Source of the DNA: Ascochyta rabiei
Taxonomy: Eukaryota; Ascomycota; Dothideomycetes; Pleosporales; Didymellaceae
DNA: 64,000 nt
Assembly (NCBI RefSeq): GCF_004011695.2
Contig: NC_082410.1
Span: 434,001 to 498,000 of the forward strand
Reading direction: 5' to 3'
Numbering within the stretch: the stretch's first letter is position 1; each line of letters starts with the position of its first letter. The translations under genes and the position numbers were made by a program. Shown in pieces: positions 53,955 through 64,000 of this stretch. Below the pieces are notes generated by a model, which worked only from the letters and a program-made list of their open reading frames with translations, ran no database searches and was not told the origin of the DNA.

Positions 53955-56399
53955 AAGGTAAATTCACTTAGGACACTGGGGCACTCAACCCATTAAAGCC
54001 ATTCCGTTGTCCGCTAACACACAATAGCCAAGAAGGTACGTCGTTATCGACGCCAGGTTATGTGTAGATCGTGTACAACGCTGGTATACCGGGGAAGCAC
54101 ACTGCGCATGCTGGGATCACCCATCGTTCTCCAAAACAATTCACCAGTTGTGCTAATCCTTTGTTGAATAAGGCTTCGTACGGGTCATTTGCACTCGTAG
54201 ACCCCCTGTAAAGACATTCAATTGCTTTTCCAGAATCAGGCCACTATGTGCATGACCGTATCACCGGGCGTGGGATAGCCACGAAACTCAGAACGAAACC
54301 TGTACAACATCACATGTCTGCAGCGTTTACAAATATTTACCACTTTCGGATATATGTGCATCTGGGAATGAGACCTTGTGTATTGGCGCGTTTGACGCGG
54401 CTGCCGGGTTGTTTCATACGCTACGTTAAATTACAGTGTAGACTCATCGGTGTGCAAAACGCACAGTTGCCTATCTTGCATCAGCGACCACCACCATTCG
54501 ACAGGTGCTCTTAACATTACGTCGTGAACACTGCCTGCTGGTTAAAGATGACATCGGAAGTTATCATCCTCAATATCGGCAGCCTTTCGCTTTGGAGCTA
54601 TAGTCTGGTTCCTCTGACATGGCTTCACGAGATTTCTACTGCCTTGCGTATCGTTTCCGACATCAAGCACTCCAATAAGCGCCGTGGCGCATGTATGTTT
54701 GAAAAAAACGAAACCAGGTGGGTCCTCGGGTTGTGTTTCGTCATGTATCTCTGCTTCGCTCACGGCTTTCAGGCATGCGACTTGTTTGCTTTTTGCGCAT
54801 CCTGCGCAACCCGTCTGACCGGTTGGAGATATTTGTCTGAGCTGCAGGATTCCTGTTTTCAAGACTGCACGCTGATCATGACAAATTTCCCTCGAGGCGA
54901 AGCGGCTGGCGAGGCGGACGTGAGGCACAGCTTTCGGCTAGACATAGAACGGGACTCCACCACAACCTATTCGAGGTATTAACAAGTTTGCAATCAACCA
55001 TCTTCAAACCCTATTGCTTAGATTCAGCACGTGCCATGCCAGTAACAAGCTGGAGTTTGCCAATGACCTGAACAGCCCCTCAGCCGAGTCGGATCCTTTG
55101 GTATCGAGTAAGGCATCCGTGTACAGCTTGTCAAATCGCACTAAACAGGCGCAAGGGGGGCTTTGTAGATTCTCATGCCACAATACCACCTCCGAGGTAT
55201 CTTGAGCCGGCACTGTCCTTTTCTTTGTGTATTTTAACTGTGCAGAGCTCTCTCCCATCCATACCGATTGGATGGATGGGTTCGTCGGCGAACACGGAGC
55301 AAGCTCGAAAGTTATTTGGCCTTGAGTATGGTGATATAGGTGGCTCAGCGCCAAACAAGACCAGAGTGTCTGAGTTACCTGTACGATTGTCTATCATTCA
55401 GTCTAAGCCTTTGCAACACGTCTCGATCAGGTCTGAAAGACATCTGATAACAGTTGGTATTCACGATCCGCTAATGCACCCTTCATAGAATAGCCCACAT
55501 TGCTTGTGAACAGTTTACAGATATGAGAATTGACGTCCCGAGCCCACCGAACTGCTGACGAACATTCGAAGACCCAGCTGGCCCTTGCACGCTTTTCTTC
55601 ATCTCCTCGACTAGCCGCCAAATCAAACCACTGACGTTGGGTCCTAATCTTGCTGCTTGAAGAGTGGCATGTGTTCTCAAATCACATACCAACAATAGAA
55701 TGCCGCGAGAGACGATCTGTGATAGACCCGACCTCTGCCTCTTTGTCTTAGGTTGATTATCGATCCATGTTGAAAGTACCTTAACAGTGGTATCCTTGAG
55801 CGTTTGCAGCTGGTACAACATCATATTTGGAACGCACTCGGGCTGGCAGCAGAGCAAACCAAGTCCAACAGCGAATGCAAAAGTAATGCACCCATCGAAA
55901 ACATAGGGTGTTGTTGCCTCATTGCGGAGTGAAACTGTGCGATGATGTGGGTAACGCAGGTTTTGGGGTCAGTGTCGGCTTTGTAGACCCTTCGTTCGCG
56001 GAGATTCTTAGTGTGATATTACGGTAGTCATGTTCACTGTGCACAAAACTCCAAAATGATCATCACGTAAGTTCTCGACTCTATGCATGCTCTATACTTC
56101 ACAAGCCGAGCTGGTCTAATGCCATCTAAAAGCTGTTCGGAAGCTTCATAGAATACCGTCGTTAGGGGGCTAGCTTCATACATAGCCACTAGGATCATGA
56201 AGCGCACAGCTCCGCGGGGTCTTCTCAAACAATCCGGGGAAGGCAAGGTTCCAAAAAAATCTATTGACTGACCGAGCAGCTGGTTGGACACAACACTCCC
56301 ATCTGGCCTCACCTAGAGCGTAGGAATCGAGTCCCATCCTCCAAATTGATATCCTGGCCAAATTCTCTATACATCTGTACGTACTTAGAGCGCGAGCTC
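53955..56399. other. 2.4-kb gene-poor region
   Basis: No gene supported. Frames up to ~150 codons show no recognisable features. Adjacent to the sugar-transporter relic, so it may contain more diverged remains that I could not identify. Confidence 0.4.
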
Positions 56400-57080
56400 A
56401 AGCGAACACTGATATTGAGCATTCGATGAGCCTTCGGGATGCCATTAGGCTCTACCCCAAGTCCATTCTCTGCTGCATCGTGCTCAGTGTGTCCATTGTC
56501 ATAGAAGGATACCAAGTCGCACTGGTGCCTTCCCTCTCGCCCAGCCAGCGTTCCAACACAAATACGGTCGCGCTCGTCCAGATAGTTCTTCTCATCAGCT
56601 CGATAACAGGTACCAGTCTGGTCTGACGGCTGCTGTTCAAGCAGGTTCCATTATCGGCTACTGGGTTTCAGGCATCGTTATCGAGAAAGTCGGCTATAAG
56701 AGAATCTTGTAAGGGGCTTTGGTTTCGATTATTTGCTTCATCTTCTCATCTTTTTCGCGCCCTCGTTGTTCTACTCGACGTAGGTGAAGGCCTCTTAGGA
56801 ATCCCGTGGGCTTGAGTTCCAACGATCGTGAAGAGAAATAATAACAGTGTTGCAGAGCATCATACCAACCCTTACAACAACTTACGCGGCCGAAGTGAGC
56901 CCAGTCGCCCTTAGGGCGTGCGCCACCTCTTGTGTCAATCTACCATGGGTCATCGGCGGCTTCATCTCTACAGGCGTTCTACGCGGAACAATACTAGGGT
57001 TGGAGGCTGGGCCAGTCGCTGGGCGCCTGAAAAGCCGCTCTCGCGGTCGGCGCTCAAGAACACCGCGCTGATCGGGTTTC
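56400..57080 (+). pseudogene. MFS sugar (maltose-type) transporter relic
   Basis: Pieces in shifting frames follow the order of a fungal maltose/alpha-glucoside permease: ANTDIEHSMSLRDAIRLYPK, SIVIEGYQVAL, LTAAVQAGSIIGYWVSG and IVIEKVGYKRIL, ALVSIICFIF, and TTTYAAEVSPVALRACATSCVNLPWVIGGFISTGVLRG. Between them lie frameshifts, stops (for example TAA at 56708-56710 and TAG at 56785-56787) and missing segments. Only about the first 200 residues' worth is visible; the C-terminal half is gone. Position-wise the next ORF starts at 57278. It cannot make a functional carrier. Confidence 0.85.
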
Positions 57081-57277
57081 GCGGACACAACGTTATAGCA
57101 TCCACAATCTGTTTGGCTTACCGGAAATTTGACAATCCGAGAAGAATGATGGAGCTGAGCATACATTCAAAGCTAGATACATAAATGCTCAGCTGATCGT
57201 GATGTAAGCAAAGCTTGCACACAAACGCCTTGTGTAGTTCTTGAGTCAAGACAGCAACAGACGATCGCACCGACATC

Positions 57278-57742
57278 ATGACAGTCTCACAATCACTTGT
57301 CCTCTACAGCGCACCTAGCTCGACCACAACATCAGTCGGACCAAGTGCAACATCACTCATACCATCGAGGTTCTTCACTCAACAAAATGGTACTGCAATT
57401 GTGACCGAACTGCTCTACCGTATCCTCTTCGACATCATCCAGCGCTTCTTGACCTCCTTCCAGCGGCTTGCGTCCAAGGGCATGGATAGGTGTTCCTCCT
57501 GGCTTGAACGCAAGCTACAAGAGCGCGAGGAGCGACTGGCCAATGCAAAAGACGGCCTTCAAATCGTTGAGGAAGTAAGCAAGCTGGCGTCGCAAAGGGG
57601 ATTCATCACTTGTCCCATAACGGGTGCTGACACGAATGGTGGAGGACCTCAACCACCGAGGTGGGTGAGAGGTGTGCTGGAGGGTATTGAGGAGGGTATC
57701 ATGGAAGAGAAGGATTTCTGGATCCACACGCACACGGGATGA
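57278..57742 (+). CDS. Small hypothetical protein with a central amphipathic helix
   Basis: Single exon, 154 residues, ATG context CATCATGA. The N-terminus is Ser/Thr-rich, followed by a hydrophobic/amphipathic helix (VTELLYRILFDIIQRFLTSFQRLASK), a charged coiled segment (LERKLQEREERLANAKDGLQIVEEVSKLA) and a final stretch CPITGADTNGGGPQPPRWVRGVLEGIEEG. Codon use looks coding and the opposite strand offers nothing better. No family recognised. Could be orphan or lineage-specific. Confidence 0.5.
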   Translation: MTVSQSLVLYSAPSSTTTSVGPSATSLIPSRFFTQQNGTAIVTELLYRILFDIIQRFLTSFQRLASKGMDRCSSWLERKLQEREERLANAKDGLQIVEEVSKLASQRGFITCPITGADTNGGGPQPPRWVRGVLEGIEEGIMEEKDFWIHTHTG

Positions 57743-60225
57743 GCCGATCCGATGACACAAGCACACAACTATGCACCCTTGACGATCCATTCAGAACAAA
57801 GGTAAACTTCGAGAAAGGCTTCGTGCGCAATCATCGCGACACAGTTCGTTCGCGTCTTCGTCATCCCAAACTGCCCACACCGTCATACGTAACTCTACAA
57901 AAATCAATCAACCTCAAGAGTCCAAGGCGTCAGTAGTAGAAACAGACACAGCAACGGATTTCATAAGAAGAGGACAAAGAGAGTATCATCAGTGTCGACT
58001 ACCAACCGCTTCCATTGGTGGCTGAATCTCAATGGCTACGAGTTGTCCAAGATCCATTAGCTTGCGTTGCTTATGGGAGGCTTGCAGCACGATTACCATC
58101 CCAAGGGTCGCTTCGACTATCGTGCACTCGAGGGTTATTTAATCTACGAAGACAGCCCCTAAATAAATGCAAGGAGCTTTCCAATGTGTCTCTGTCTTCG
58201 GCATCGTCTAGAGCTGCATACAGTTTTGAAATCCTTTCTTTAAGCCGAGCAACGGTTGCGGTCGTCACTAAGATGAGAGAGTTAATGACAGCCTACAGTG
58301 ACCTTGCTTGCAGAGCTTGCAGAGCTTGCAGAACTTGCTTAGCTATGCAACAGCAGCGCCATGCTCGACATCACTTGTACCTTTCAACGCAAGCATCCAA
58401 ACCAAGGCATTTCACGCCGTGTCTAAAGATGCACTCCATTTTTGACAACATCGCTTGGACCACTTTGTTTTTGACACACGACGTTGGAACTCGTATTCAC
58501 CTTGATTTCACTTCCTCACGCTCCACGCCTAGCACCCGCCAACACATATCCACCCTCGCCAGGAGGTCCAGAAGCCCGACCACCTCATCTGGCCTTCCTG
58601 TCGCCGGCAAACGCTTGCACCAAAGCTTCTGCAGGCGAGCGCAGGGGTGGCCAATTCTCTCTCCATATAACGGGTCGTCCCCTTCTCTGTTCTTCCGCTT
58701 CACCCCACTCCATCAGTCGAGTGCCTTGAGTCTATCCAACTCAAACTCATCATGGTCCCTCGTCGTTTCAAGTCCCCTGAAAGTCGGTTCACAAATAAGC
58801 AATACCAGTCAACACCACCGCTCTACGATCGTGGCTACTCAACGCCATGTACCTCCAGCAATTATGAATACCTCTGACACACCTGGCCGAACTTGCGTTC
58901 GCTTGTCCGCTGCGCCGGTCAGCGTCTTTTCCATGTTTGCTTCTTCTGTTAATGCTGTTGGTTCTGCTCACCTGGGTAGCCCCAGTGACACTATCTTACC
59001 AACCGCCATGCCACTGTGAAGCCTCCTCAGGCTGTCAACATTCGCCACTCACATCTGCTTTGCATAGATTGCTCACGCGAACGTTCTTCGTGAAACATCT
59101 TCAGCTAGTCATCTCGTGCGATCAAAACTACGTCCCGCAGTAGAGCACGCTATTGACAACGCCTATTTTGACCGTCTCCCATCTCTCTCGCATACACATA
59201 CGGTCACACGCACAAGGCATGCTGGCTGGGTGTCACATGATTCAGAAAGATAAGGAACGCATGGGGGCTTGTTGCTGGCAATCGAATAGAGCGTGGCATC
59301 TGGTACTCGGTAAACTCATCGTGTGGTGCGGGAGGAAGAGGCCCTTCGTAGCTGGCGTACCACTCGATGACCGGAGCGTCCGTGTGTGATGCTTGAGGAT
59401 AGGTCCTCGCATTCTAGCTCTGAACCCACCGCCTGCAGTCTTTGACTTTGGCAGCGTTTGGGTGGGAGGGACAAGATCGATTGGGATGGGAGGGGTTTTG
59501 TGGCACTCAACCGGGTGTGGGAAGCTCATGTGCGTGCGGCTTCTGTGGTGGATGGTGGTGTCTTATATCGCGATGAGTCGATAAGTGAAGATTGACTTGG
59601 ACTTTATTAAGTGTAGACTGTGTGCTTCTTCGATGAACGGGAGGTTGGGCACTATAGCAAGAATGTGGTGGGCTTCGTCAACAAACACAATCAAAACCTT
59701 CGACGTTCAAGCCAAAGTTTACGACTTTCCCTCTCTCACTGGACCTCCTTCTTTTCGTACACTATGACATGTTCCGCTTCTTTACGTGTGATCTTGCTTT
59801 GAATGTGCTTTCGTAGTCTCCAATCTGAACTTTTTCCACCAAGGCTGACCAAATTCTCGTGCCTGCGCGAGTAGTGAGTTTTATACATGCTGCCCCCACG
59901 CTTACGCTGTGGTCGATAGACGCACGTGATCGGCAGACACAAGAACAATCGAATCTTTTTGTATGGTCACTGCTAAGGGTTACAACGTGTTGGCAAGTAA
60001 GTGCGTGTAGGCGATGCGATAGTGTGGAATTAGTGCTCACCTGACAGCGCGCGCTGCAACGGAAGGCGCGAGCCTGTTGACGTGCAGCCGCCCCACACAC
60101 CACAAGGCAGCCTACGAGGCCGCAGCACGTCGCATGTGCGCACCCGCACAATGCTCGCCTTCGCGCGTTGAACACTTCGTCTCGACTGCAATGCGATAGC
60201 ATCGCCACTCACTGTGTCCGTCGTC
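57743..60225. other. 2.5-kb gene-poor region upstream of NBS1
   Basis: A TTGCAGAGC-type triplication is present at about 58307-58340. A CT-rich promoter-like stretch ending at 58751 precedes a 41-codon ATG frame (58752-58877) that may be a first exon or a micro-ORF. The long open frame across this region starts without ATG and lacks features. The right end holds the NBS1 promoter. Confidence 0.4.
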
Positions 60226-62682
60226 ATGTGGTTCCTCGAACACGAGTCGCTCTTCGGCGGCAAGCGGGTCTGGCTTCGACCCGGCTCGCAGCAGCTGTTC
60301 GGCCGCACCAAGTCCAGCAAAGACAGCGCAGAAGGAAAGACATGGAAGATCGACAACAAGGCCGTTTCGAGACAGCACGTCATGATCAGGGTGCTCAAAG
60401 TGCCACCGGACGCCGGCACCAAGCTACACACGAGGTCGCACATTGAGATTACGGATCTGAGTTGCAGACAAGGCACCACCATCGACGAGAAGAAGCACCT
60501 GAAGAGCAGGAAGAACGAGGACGGGTCGTTGGAATACGACAAAGCAACACTGGAAGGACAAGAACATACAATCAGGCTCGCACTGGGCTATGCGCCGTTC
60601 AAGATTGTGTGGAAGCCAGTTGTCTTCACATACGCTTCAAAAGAGAACAAGGAGTCGAAGGCTCGGAGTGCACAGTTGCATGCGCTCGACATCAAAACCA
60701 CCACAGACTTTGTCTTCGGCAAGACGACACACGTCGTAACCCAAAAGCGTAATCTGCCTCGCGTGCTTTCAGGCCTTGTCGCTGCGAAGCACATCGTCAC
60801 AGGCGATTTTCTCGATGCCGTAATTAATGCCGCTACCAGTGCTATGGACGGCGAAGGAGGCTATGTCCCCTCGCAGCTGGAAGAGGACTTTGACGACCGG
60901 TGGCCGAACGAAGAGGGCTTTGTTCCGCCCACTGCCACCGAACCTGTTTCACGGCCGCAGGAAATGCTCAAACCGGACAGCTCGCGCTCAGAGATCTTTT
61001 CAAACCTCACTTTTGTCTTTCTGAGCCAGAGTCAGCACGACAGCTTACAGGATCCCGTGTCAGGTGGCAGCGGAAAGGCATTGCTGTTCGATCTCAAGCC
61101 CGGGAAGACAAGTGTGCAGGAGTACGTAGACTACGTGCAAAGCGTAGCTGGCAAGAAAAGAAACAGTCGTGGGAGCAATGACAAGCTGCCCGTCGTCACT
61201 GTTCGGCTGCCACTCACGTCTGACGGCGCTGATGACTGGGCTGTTACTTTCATGAACGATGTCGACATCGCCCTCAATCAGCGTTCGATCTTCCAGAACG
61301 AATTTTTGGACGTCATCATCACAAAGGACCGGGCTGCGCTTCAACGGCCACCGGAGAAGGTACGTGAGATCGCATCGAATGCACCCGAGCCAGCCTCAGT
61401 ACGTCGTTCAACACGGGAGCGAACACCAGCATCCAGAGCGCCCTCGCAAGCACCTGAGTCGTCAGCAAATAGGGAAGAGGCTACGAAACCAAACCCTCGC
61501 AAGCGTGTTCATCGTGCGAAAACGACAAGTCGTTTCACAGGCTTCGATGACTACGAGCCGCCGCCCAAAGTTCGCAAGATCGAGGACACTGAGATGGAAG
61601 ACAATCCGCATTCAGTACAGCAGTCTGCTCGAAACGCAACGCAAGCGCCAGAGAAACCGTATACAACAGTACCAACTACGCAGACGCAGATGCAGACGCA
61701 GACGCAGACGCAGACACGCTTCGCGCCGCCATCACCCGTCCACGAAACTGTCGAAAAGGAAGAGCAAATGGAGTCTCTCTTCCCTGCCGCGGCAGAGATC
61801 AAGCGCCGTCGAGCAGCGACACGCGCTCCCTCGGCCTCGGTCGAGCCTGAGACGCATACGCCTGTTGCTCAACCTAAGAGACGCGGCGTTGAGGCGCTCG
61901 AGAGCCTGCAGCGAGCCAGACAGAAAGCCGACAAAGACATCAACGTCCGAGAGCAGACGCGCCTGCGCACCAAGGAAGAGGAGGATCGGCGCAAAGCCGA
62001 CGAGGAGAGCTTGCGAGAGCAGCTCGAAGGGATTGATATTGAGCAGATGAAGAACCTCGCCGTCATCGAGGAAATGGATGTTCTGCCTCGCGCCCAAGGC
62101 AGCAACGGCGACAGCCTACGCACTCCCGCCGAAGCACGAGCCAACAGCAAGCGATGGGACGCGGCGTGGAACGGGCGCAAGAACTTCAAGAAGTTCCGCC
62201 GGCGCGGCGCAGAGCAGGGCGTGGCTCCGCGCAAAGTGATTGTCAGGCTCGAAGAAGCGCCTAAGCAGAAGGGGTTCGGCGACTCTGGATTCTTCCTCGA
62301 GGACACGGAGCCCAGAGGCAGCGCCCTGGCCAAGAGCAGGCGCAGGGTGGTCGAGAGCGAGGACGAGTCTGAGCCCGAAGCGGGCTTCAGGGCGAGGACG
62401 AGCCGGACGCACACGCAGCAAGAGGCTCCCGAGGTCATCCCCGAGGTCATCAACGTGGAGGATAGCGGGCCGGACGACGAGGAGATTGTCGAGCTCAGGA
62501 CTCAGAAGAGCAGCGCGCGGACGCAGAGGGTGGCTGAAACGCAGGTCTCCGAGGCGGACGCGAGGAGGAAGAGAGCAGGCGGCGCGGTACGTGGAGCGCC
62601 AGCGAGCAAGAGGGGGAGGATCCGTAGGAGAGAAGAGGATAGCGACGAGGAGGAGACGGGCTTTCGATTCAAGCGGAGGTAG
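60226..62682 (+). CDS. NBS1: Nbs1/Xrs2 subunit of the Mre11-Rad50-Nbs1 DNA double-strand break complex
   Basis: Single exon, 818 residues. It starts MWFLEHESLFGGKRVWLRPG, the typical Nbs1 N-terminus; the extra GTG-start frame upstream is not needed. The FHA domain (~20-110) has QLFGRTK and KAVSRQHVMIRV. BRCT-like repeats follow (TTTDFVFGKTTHVVTQKRNLPRVLSGLVAAKHIVTGDFLDAV and a second near 250-370). The long middle is disordered and includes a Gln-Thr repeat (61676-61714). At ~653 RKNFKKFRRRG is the Mre11-binding motif (NFKKF), and the end DSDEEETGFRFKRR is the acidic plus FxF motif that binds Tel1/ATM. It recruits Mre11-Rad50 and Tel1 to broken DNA in the nucleus. A. nidulans scaA is the named relative. 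Confidence 0.95.
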   Translation: MWFLEHESLFGGKRVWLRPGSQQLFGRTKSSKDSAEGKTWKIDNKAVSRQHVMIRVLKVPPDAGTKLHTRSHIEITDLSCRQGTTIDEKKHLKSRKNEDGSLEYDKATLEGQEHTIRLALGYAPFKIVWKPVVFTYASKENKESKARSAQLHALDIKTTTDFVFGKTTHVVTQKRNLPRVLSGLVAAKHIVTGDFLDAVINAATSAMDGEGGYVPSQLEEDFDDRWPNEEGFVPPTATEPVSRPQEMLKPDSSRSEIFSNLTFVFLSQSQHDSLQDPVSGGSGKALLFDLKPGKTSVQEYVDYVQSVAGKKRNSRGSNDKLPVVTVRLPLTSDGADDWAVTFMNDVDIALNQRSIFQNEFLDVIITKDRAALQRPPEKVREIASNAPEPASVRRSTRERTPASRAPSQAPESSANREEATKPNPRKRVHRAKTTSRFTGFDDYEPPPKVRKIEDTEMEDNPHSVQQSARNATQAPEKPYTTVPTTQTQMQTQTQTQTRFAPPSPVHETVEKEEQMESLFPAAAEIKRRRAATRAPSASVEPETHTPVAQPKRRGVEALESLQRARQKADKDINVREQTRLRTKEEEDRRKADEESLREQLEGIDIEQMKNLAVIEEMDVLPRAQGSNGDSLRTPAEARANSKRWDAAWNGRKNFKKFRRRGAEQGVAPRKVIVRLEEAPKQKGFGDSGFFLEDTEPRGSALAKSRRRVVESEDESEPEAGFRARTSRTHTQQEAPEVIPEVINVEDSGPDDEEIVELRTQKSSARTQRVAETQVSEADARRKRAGGAVRGAPASKRGRIRRREEDSDEEETGFRFKRR
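61676..61714 (+). repeat. (CAGACG)n repeat within NBS1 coding region
   Basis: About six hexamer copies (one variant CAGATG) encoding alternating Gln-Thr in the disordered linker. In-frame length changes would be tolerated. Confidence 0.85.
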
Positions 62683-62804
62683 GCGTGGAAGTGTGTTGCA
62701 AGCACAGCATGCGCCATGCTCGCTCTCTACCACATGAGCATGCGACTTGGCACCTATACAGACACAAAAGCACCTCTGTTCTCGCGTGATTTCAAACAAC
62801 CAAA

Positions 62805-62995
62805 GCGGTACTCAAGCAGTAATTGTAGTAGTAACCTAAGCAGTATTTATGGCAGTAATCTAGGCAGTATTTATGGCGGTACTCTACGCAGTGATCATGG
62901 CGGTAATCTAAACAGTATTCATAGCGGTAATCTAGGCAGTATTCATAGCGGTAACCTAGGCAGTATTCATGACGGTAATCTAAGCAGCACCCAAA
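62805..62995. repeat. Eight degenerate copies of a 24-bp unit
   Basis: Units start GCGGTAATCTAGGCAG and end TATTCATG, with 1-6 differences between copies; boundaries at 62828, 62852, 62876, 62900, 62924, 62948 and 62972. The unit length is a multiple of three, which gives an open plus-strand frame of repeated SNLGSIHG-like octapeptides and a minus-strand YRYEYCLD pattern. Located in the 3' flank of NBS1. Confidence 0.9.
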
Positions 62996-63123
62996 ACGCC
63001 GCTTGCCTAAGTGAGCCGAGTTCCCAAGCCGTATGCACTCGAGCCACCATCGGCTGTACACACTGCGTGGATGGTAGCCCTCTCCTCGGATGCACAACTT
63101 TTCGCTGTGCACTACGTTTCCAG

Positions 63124-63226
63124 TGCTTCTTGTTCTTCCTCGTTGTCTTTTTCAGCTCTTCTTCTTCTTCCTTGTTGTCTCTCTTCCCGCTCTTCTTCTT
63201 CTTCCCCGTCCTCTCGCTTCCTCGAG
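63124..63226. repeat. Pyrimidine-rich (CTT)-type tract
   Basis: About 100 bp that is more than 80% C/T on the plus strand, with several CTTCTTCTT runs. It lies 13-115 bp downstream of the DUF1748 stop, so the transcript has a GA-rich 3' UTR. Confidence 0.8.
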
Positions 63227-63238
63227 ATGTGCACGGGT

Positions 63239-63681
63239 CTATCGCTTCCTCTCAAAGTAGCTGGAGCTGGCGAACAAGGCCACGCTCTGGTCCATGACCG
63301 TCTCGCCGACCCACAGGTAGTTGTCGAGCCACTTCTGCACGCTGGGGGTGTCGCTGAATTGCTCGGGCTTCACACTGGGGCTAGCGTCAGCACCGCTGTT
63401 AGCTGGGTTCTGGAGGTGCGTGCGTGGGTGCGTGGGTCCGTGCGTGGGTGTGCGGGATGTGCGAATGCGGTGGTGAGAGTGGGCTGGGGGAGGCAGCAAG
63501 AGGTGCAGGTCGCGCGCGGAGAGACGGGGGACCACCTACGTGAGGCCTGTGGAGCGTCGGACGCCGGCCAGGAAGGCGGAGACTGTGTGAGAGGTTGGCC
63601 AAGCGGTTACAGAAGTGTTGGGCGTGTCGACGTACCTAGGACTGCGTCGAAGGCGTAGTGGGCAACCTTGCCGAGGACCAT
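63239..63681 (-). CDS. DUF1748 family mini-protein
   Basis: complement(join(63239..63374,63540..63582,63636..63681)), 74 residues, the usual family size. Three exons give MVLGKVAHYAFDAVL, VSAFLAGVRRSTGLT and VKPEQFSDTPSVQKWLDNYLWVGE, ending FASSSYFERKR. The GK..HY.FDAVL..T.LAG..RSTGL pattern is that of the fungal DUF1748 proteins (yeast YIL156W-B type). Introns are 53 and 165 bp; the larger carries GTGCGTGGGTGC-type repeats. Its short hydrophobic N-terminal half could associate with a membrane; mitochondrial location has been suggested for relatives but is not shown here. Function unknown. Too small and too split for simple ORF finding, so it is easily missed. Confidence 0.92.
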
Positions 63682-64000
63682 GTTGGCGATTCGTGGAGGT
63701 GGGTGGGTATGGGGCTGAGGAGGTCGAGGGCGGCTTGTTTCGAGGGTGTGTGGTCTGCACAGGTAGGAGCCTCAGTCGTCAGCTGTTCACGGACGGGTTG
63801 TGTTTACGGCGGGCGGTGCGGGAGTAGGAGGGGAGGGCTGTTGTTGCGGTGATGCAGGGCAACCAAGGGTGGAGGTGTGGCTGGTGCCTTGGTTAGTCAG
63901 TGGCAGCATGTGAATCTGCGTTGTCAGTGGGTCGGTCTTCAAACAGCTTTAGCAGCAGAGGCATATCCCAGAAAGCTTGAATTGCGACGGGCTGGGCTGG
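63682..64000. promoter_or_regulatory. Promoter region of the DUF1748 gene, to window end
   Basis: 319 bp upstream of the DUF1748 start. No other gene supported before the window edge. Confidence 0.4.

Larger units (their letters stand above)
62683..63238. other. Convergent intergenic region with 24-bp tandem repeats and a pyrimidine tract
   Basis: Between the 3' ends of NBS1 and the DUF1748 gene. Contains the 8-unit array and a CT-rich tract described separately. No gene supported. Confidence 0.55.

Noticed and set aside
54524..54982. A 152-codon plus-strand open frame
   Set aside because: No domain, odd Cys/Trp-rich composition, and a comparable frame exists on the opposite strand.
58015..59019. 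A 334-codon plus-strand open frame
   Set aside because: It starts at TTG, is Ser/Arg-rich without a domain, and spans a promoter-like CT-rich stretch; minus-strand frames in the same area are equally (un)convincing.
62805..62995. Repeat array considered as CRISPR-like
   Set aside because: Units are directly adjacent without spacers and the genome is fungal; it is an ordinary tandem repeat.

Overview
The window looks like nuclear DNA of a filamentous ascomycete (Pezizomycotina; a Dothideomycete would fit, but I cannot go lower). The evidence is short introns of 47-83 bp with GT..AG ends and CTAAC/CTGAC-like branch sites, fungal families (GH35 beta-galactosidase, sedolisin tripeptidyl-peptidase, Nbs1/Xrs2, Tho1, DUF1748, mitochondrial uS8) and two decayed genes with stops and frameshifts, at least one of which (TGG to TAG) fits repeat-induced mutation. 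Exon structures below were built by hand: donor and acceptor dinucleotides were located and reading phase was checked across every junction.

Layout. 0-9 kb: tail of an MFS transporter, a FAD monooxygenase fused to an acetoacetate-decarboxylase-like domain, a small unknown gene divergent from a catalytically dead aldehyde-dehydrogenase-like membrane protein, mitochondrial ribosomal protein S8 divergent from a Pro/Gln-rich unknown protein. 9-16 kb: a very long CTG-type 9-mer repeat, a single-pass membrane protein with a PPxY motif, a DCG1-like Asp/Glu racemase-fold protein, a FAD-linked oxidase pseudogene and a secreted, possibly GPI-anchored protein. 16-25 kb: lactase-type GH35 beta-galactosidase, a CAX-type cation exchanger, a secreted sedolisin protease, and a spacer with a 146-bp inverted-repeat element. 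25-30 kb: Sac1 phosphoinositide phosphatase head to head with a Rab5 GTPase, both acting in endomembrane identity, and a small secreted protein. 32-37 kb: a 1564-residue disordered protein ending in a methyltransferase-like domain. 41-54 kb: Tho1 (mRNP export), an MCT-like MFS transporter, an RRM protein, a LisH/beta-propeller protein divergent from a SET-MYND protein. 56-64 kb: a sugar-transporter pseudogene, a small unknown gene, the Nbs1/Xrs2 DNA-repair subunit and a DUF1748 mini-protein.

The genes are mostly unrelated housekeeping and secreted-hydrolase functions; I see no operon-like or complete biosynthetic cluster logic. Divergent pairs sharing short promoters are the main organising feature. 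Three gene-poor stretches (about 37-41, 44.7-48.5 and 54-60 kb) hold little recognisable apart from one relic. I did not find a convincing new multi-gene system. The most unusual items are the dead ALDH, the monooxygenase-decarboxylase fusion, the altered CAX core motifs, the giant 9-mer repeat and the 146-bp inverted-repeat element.
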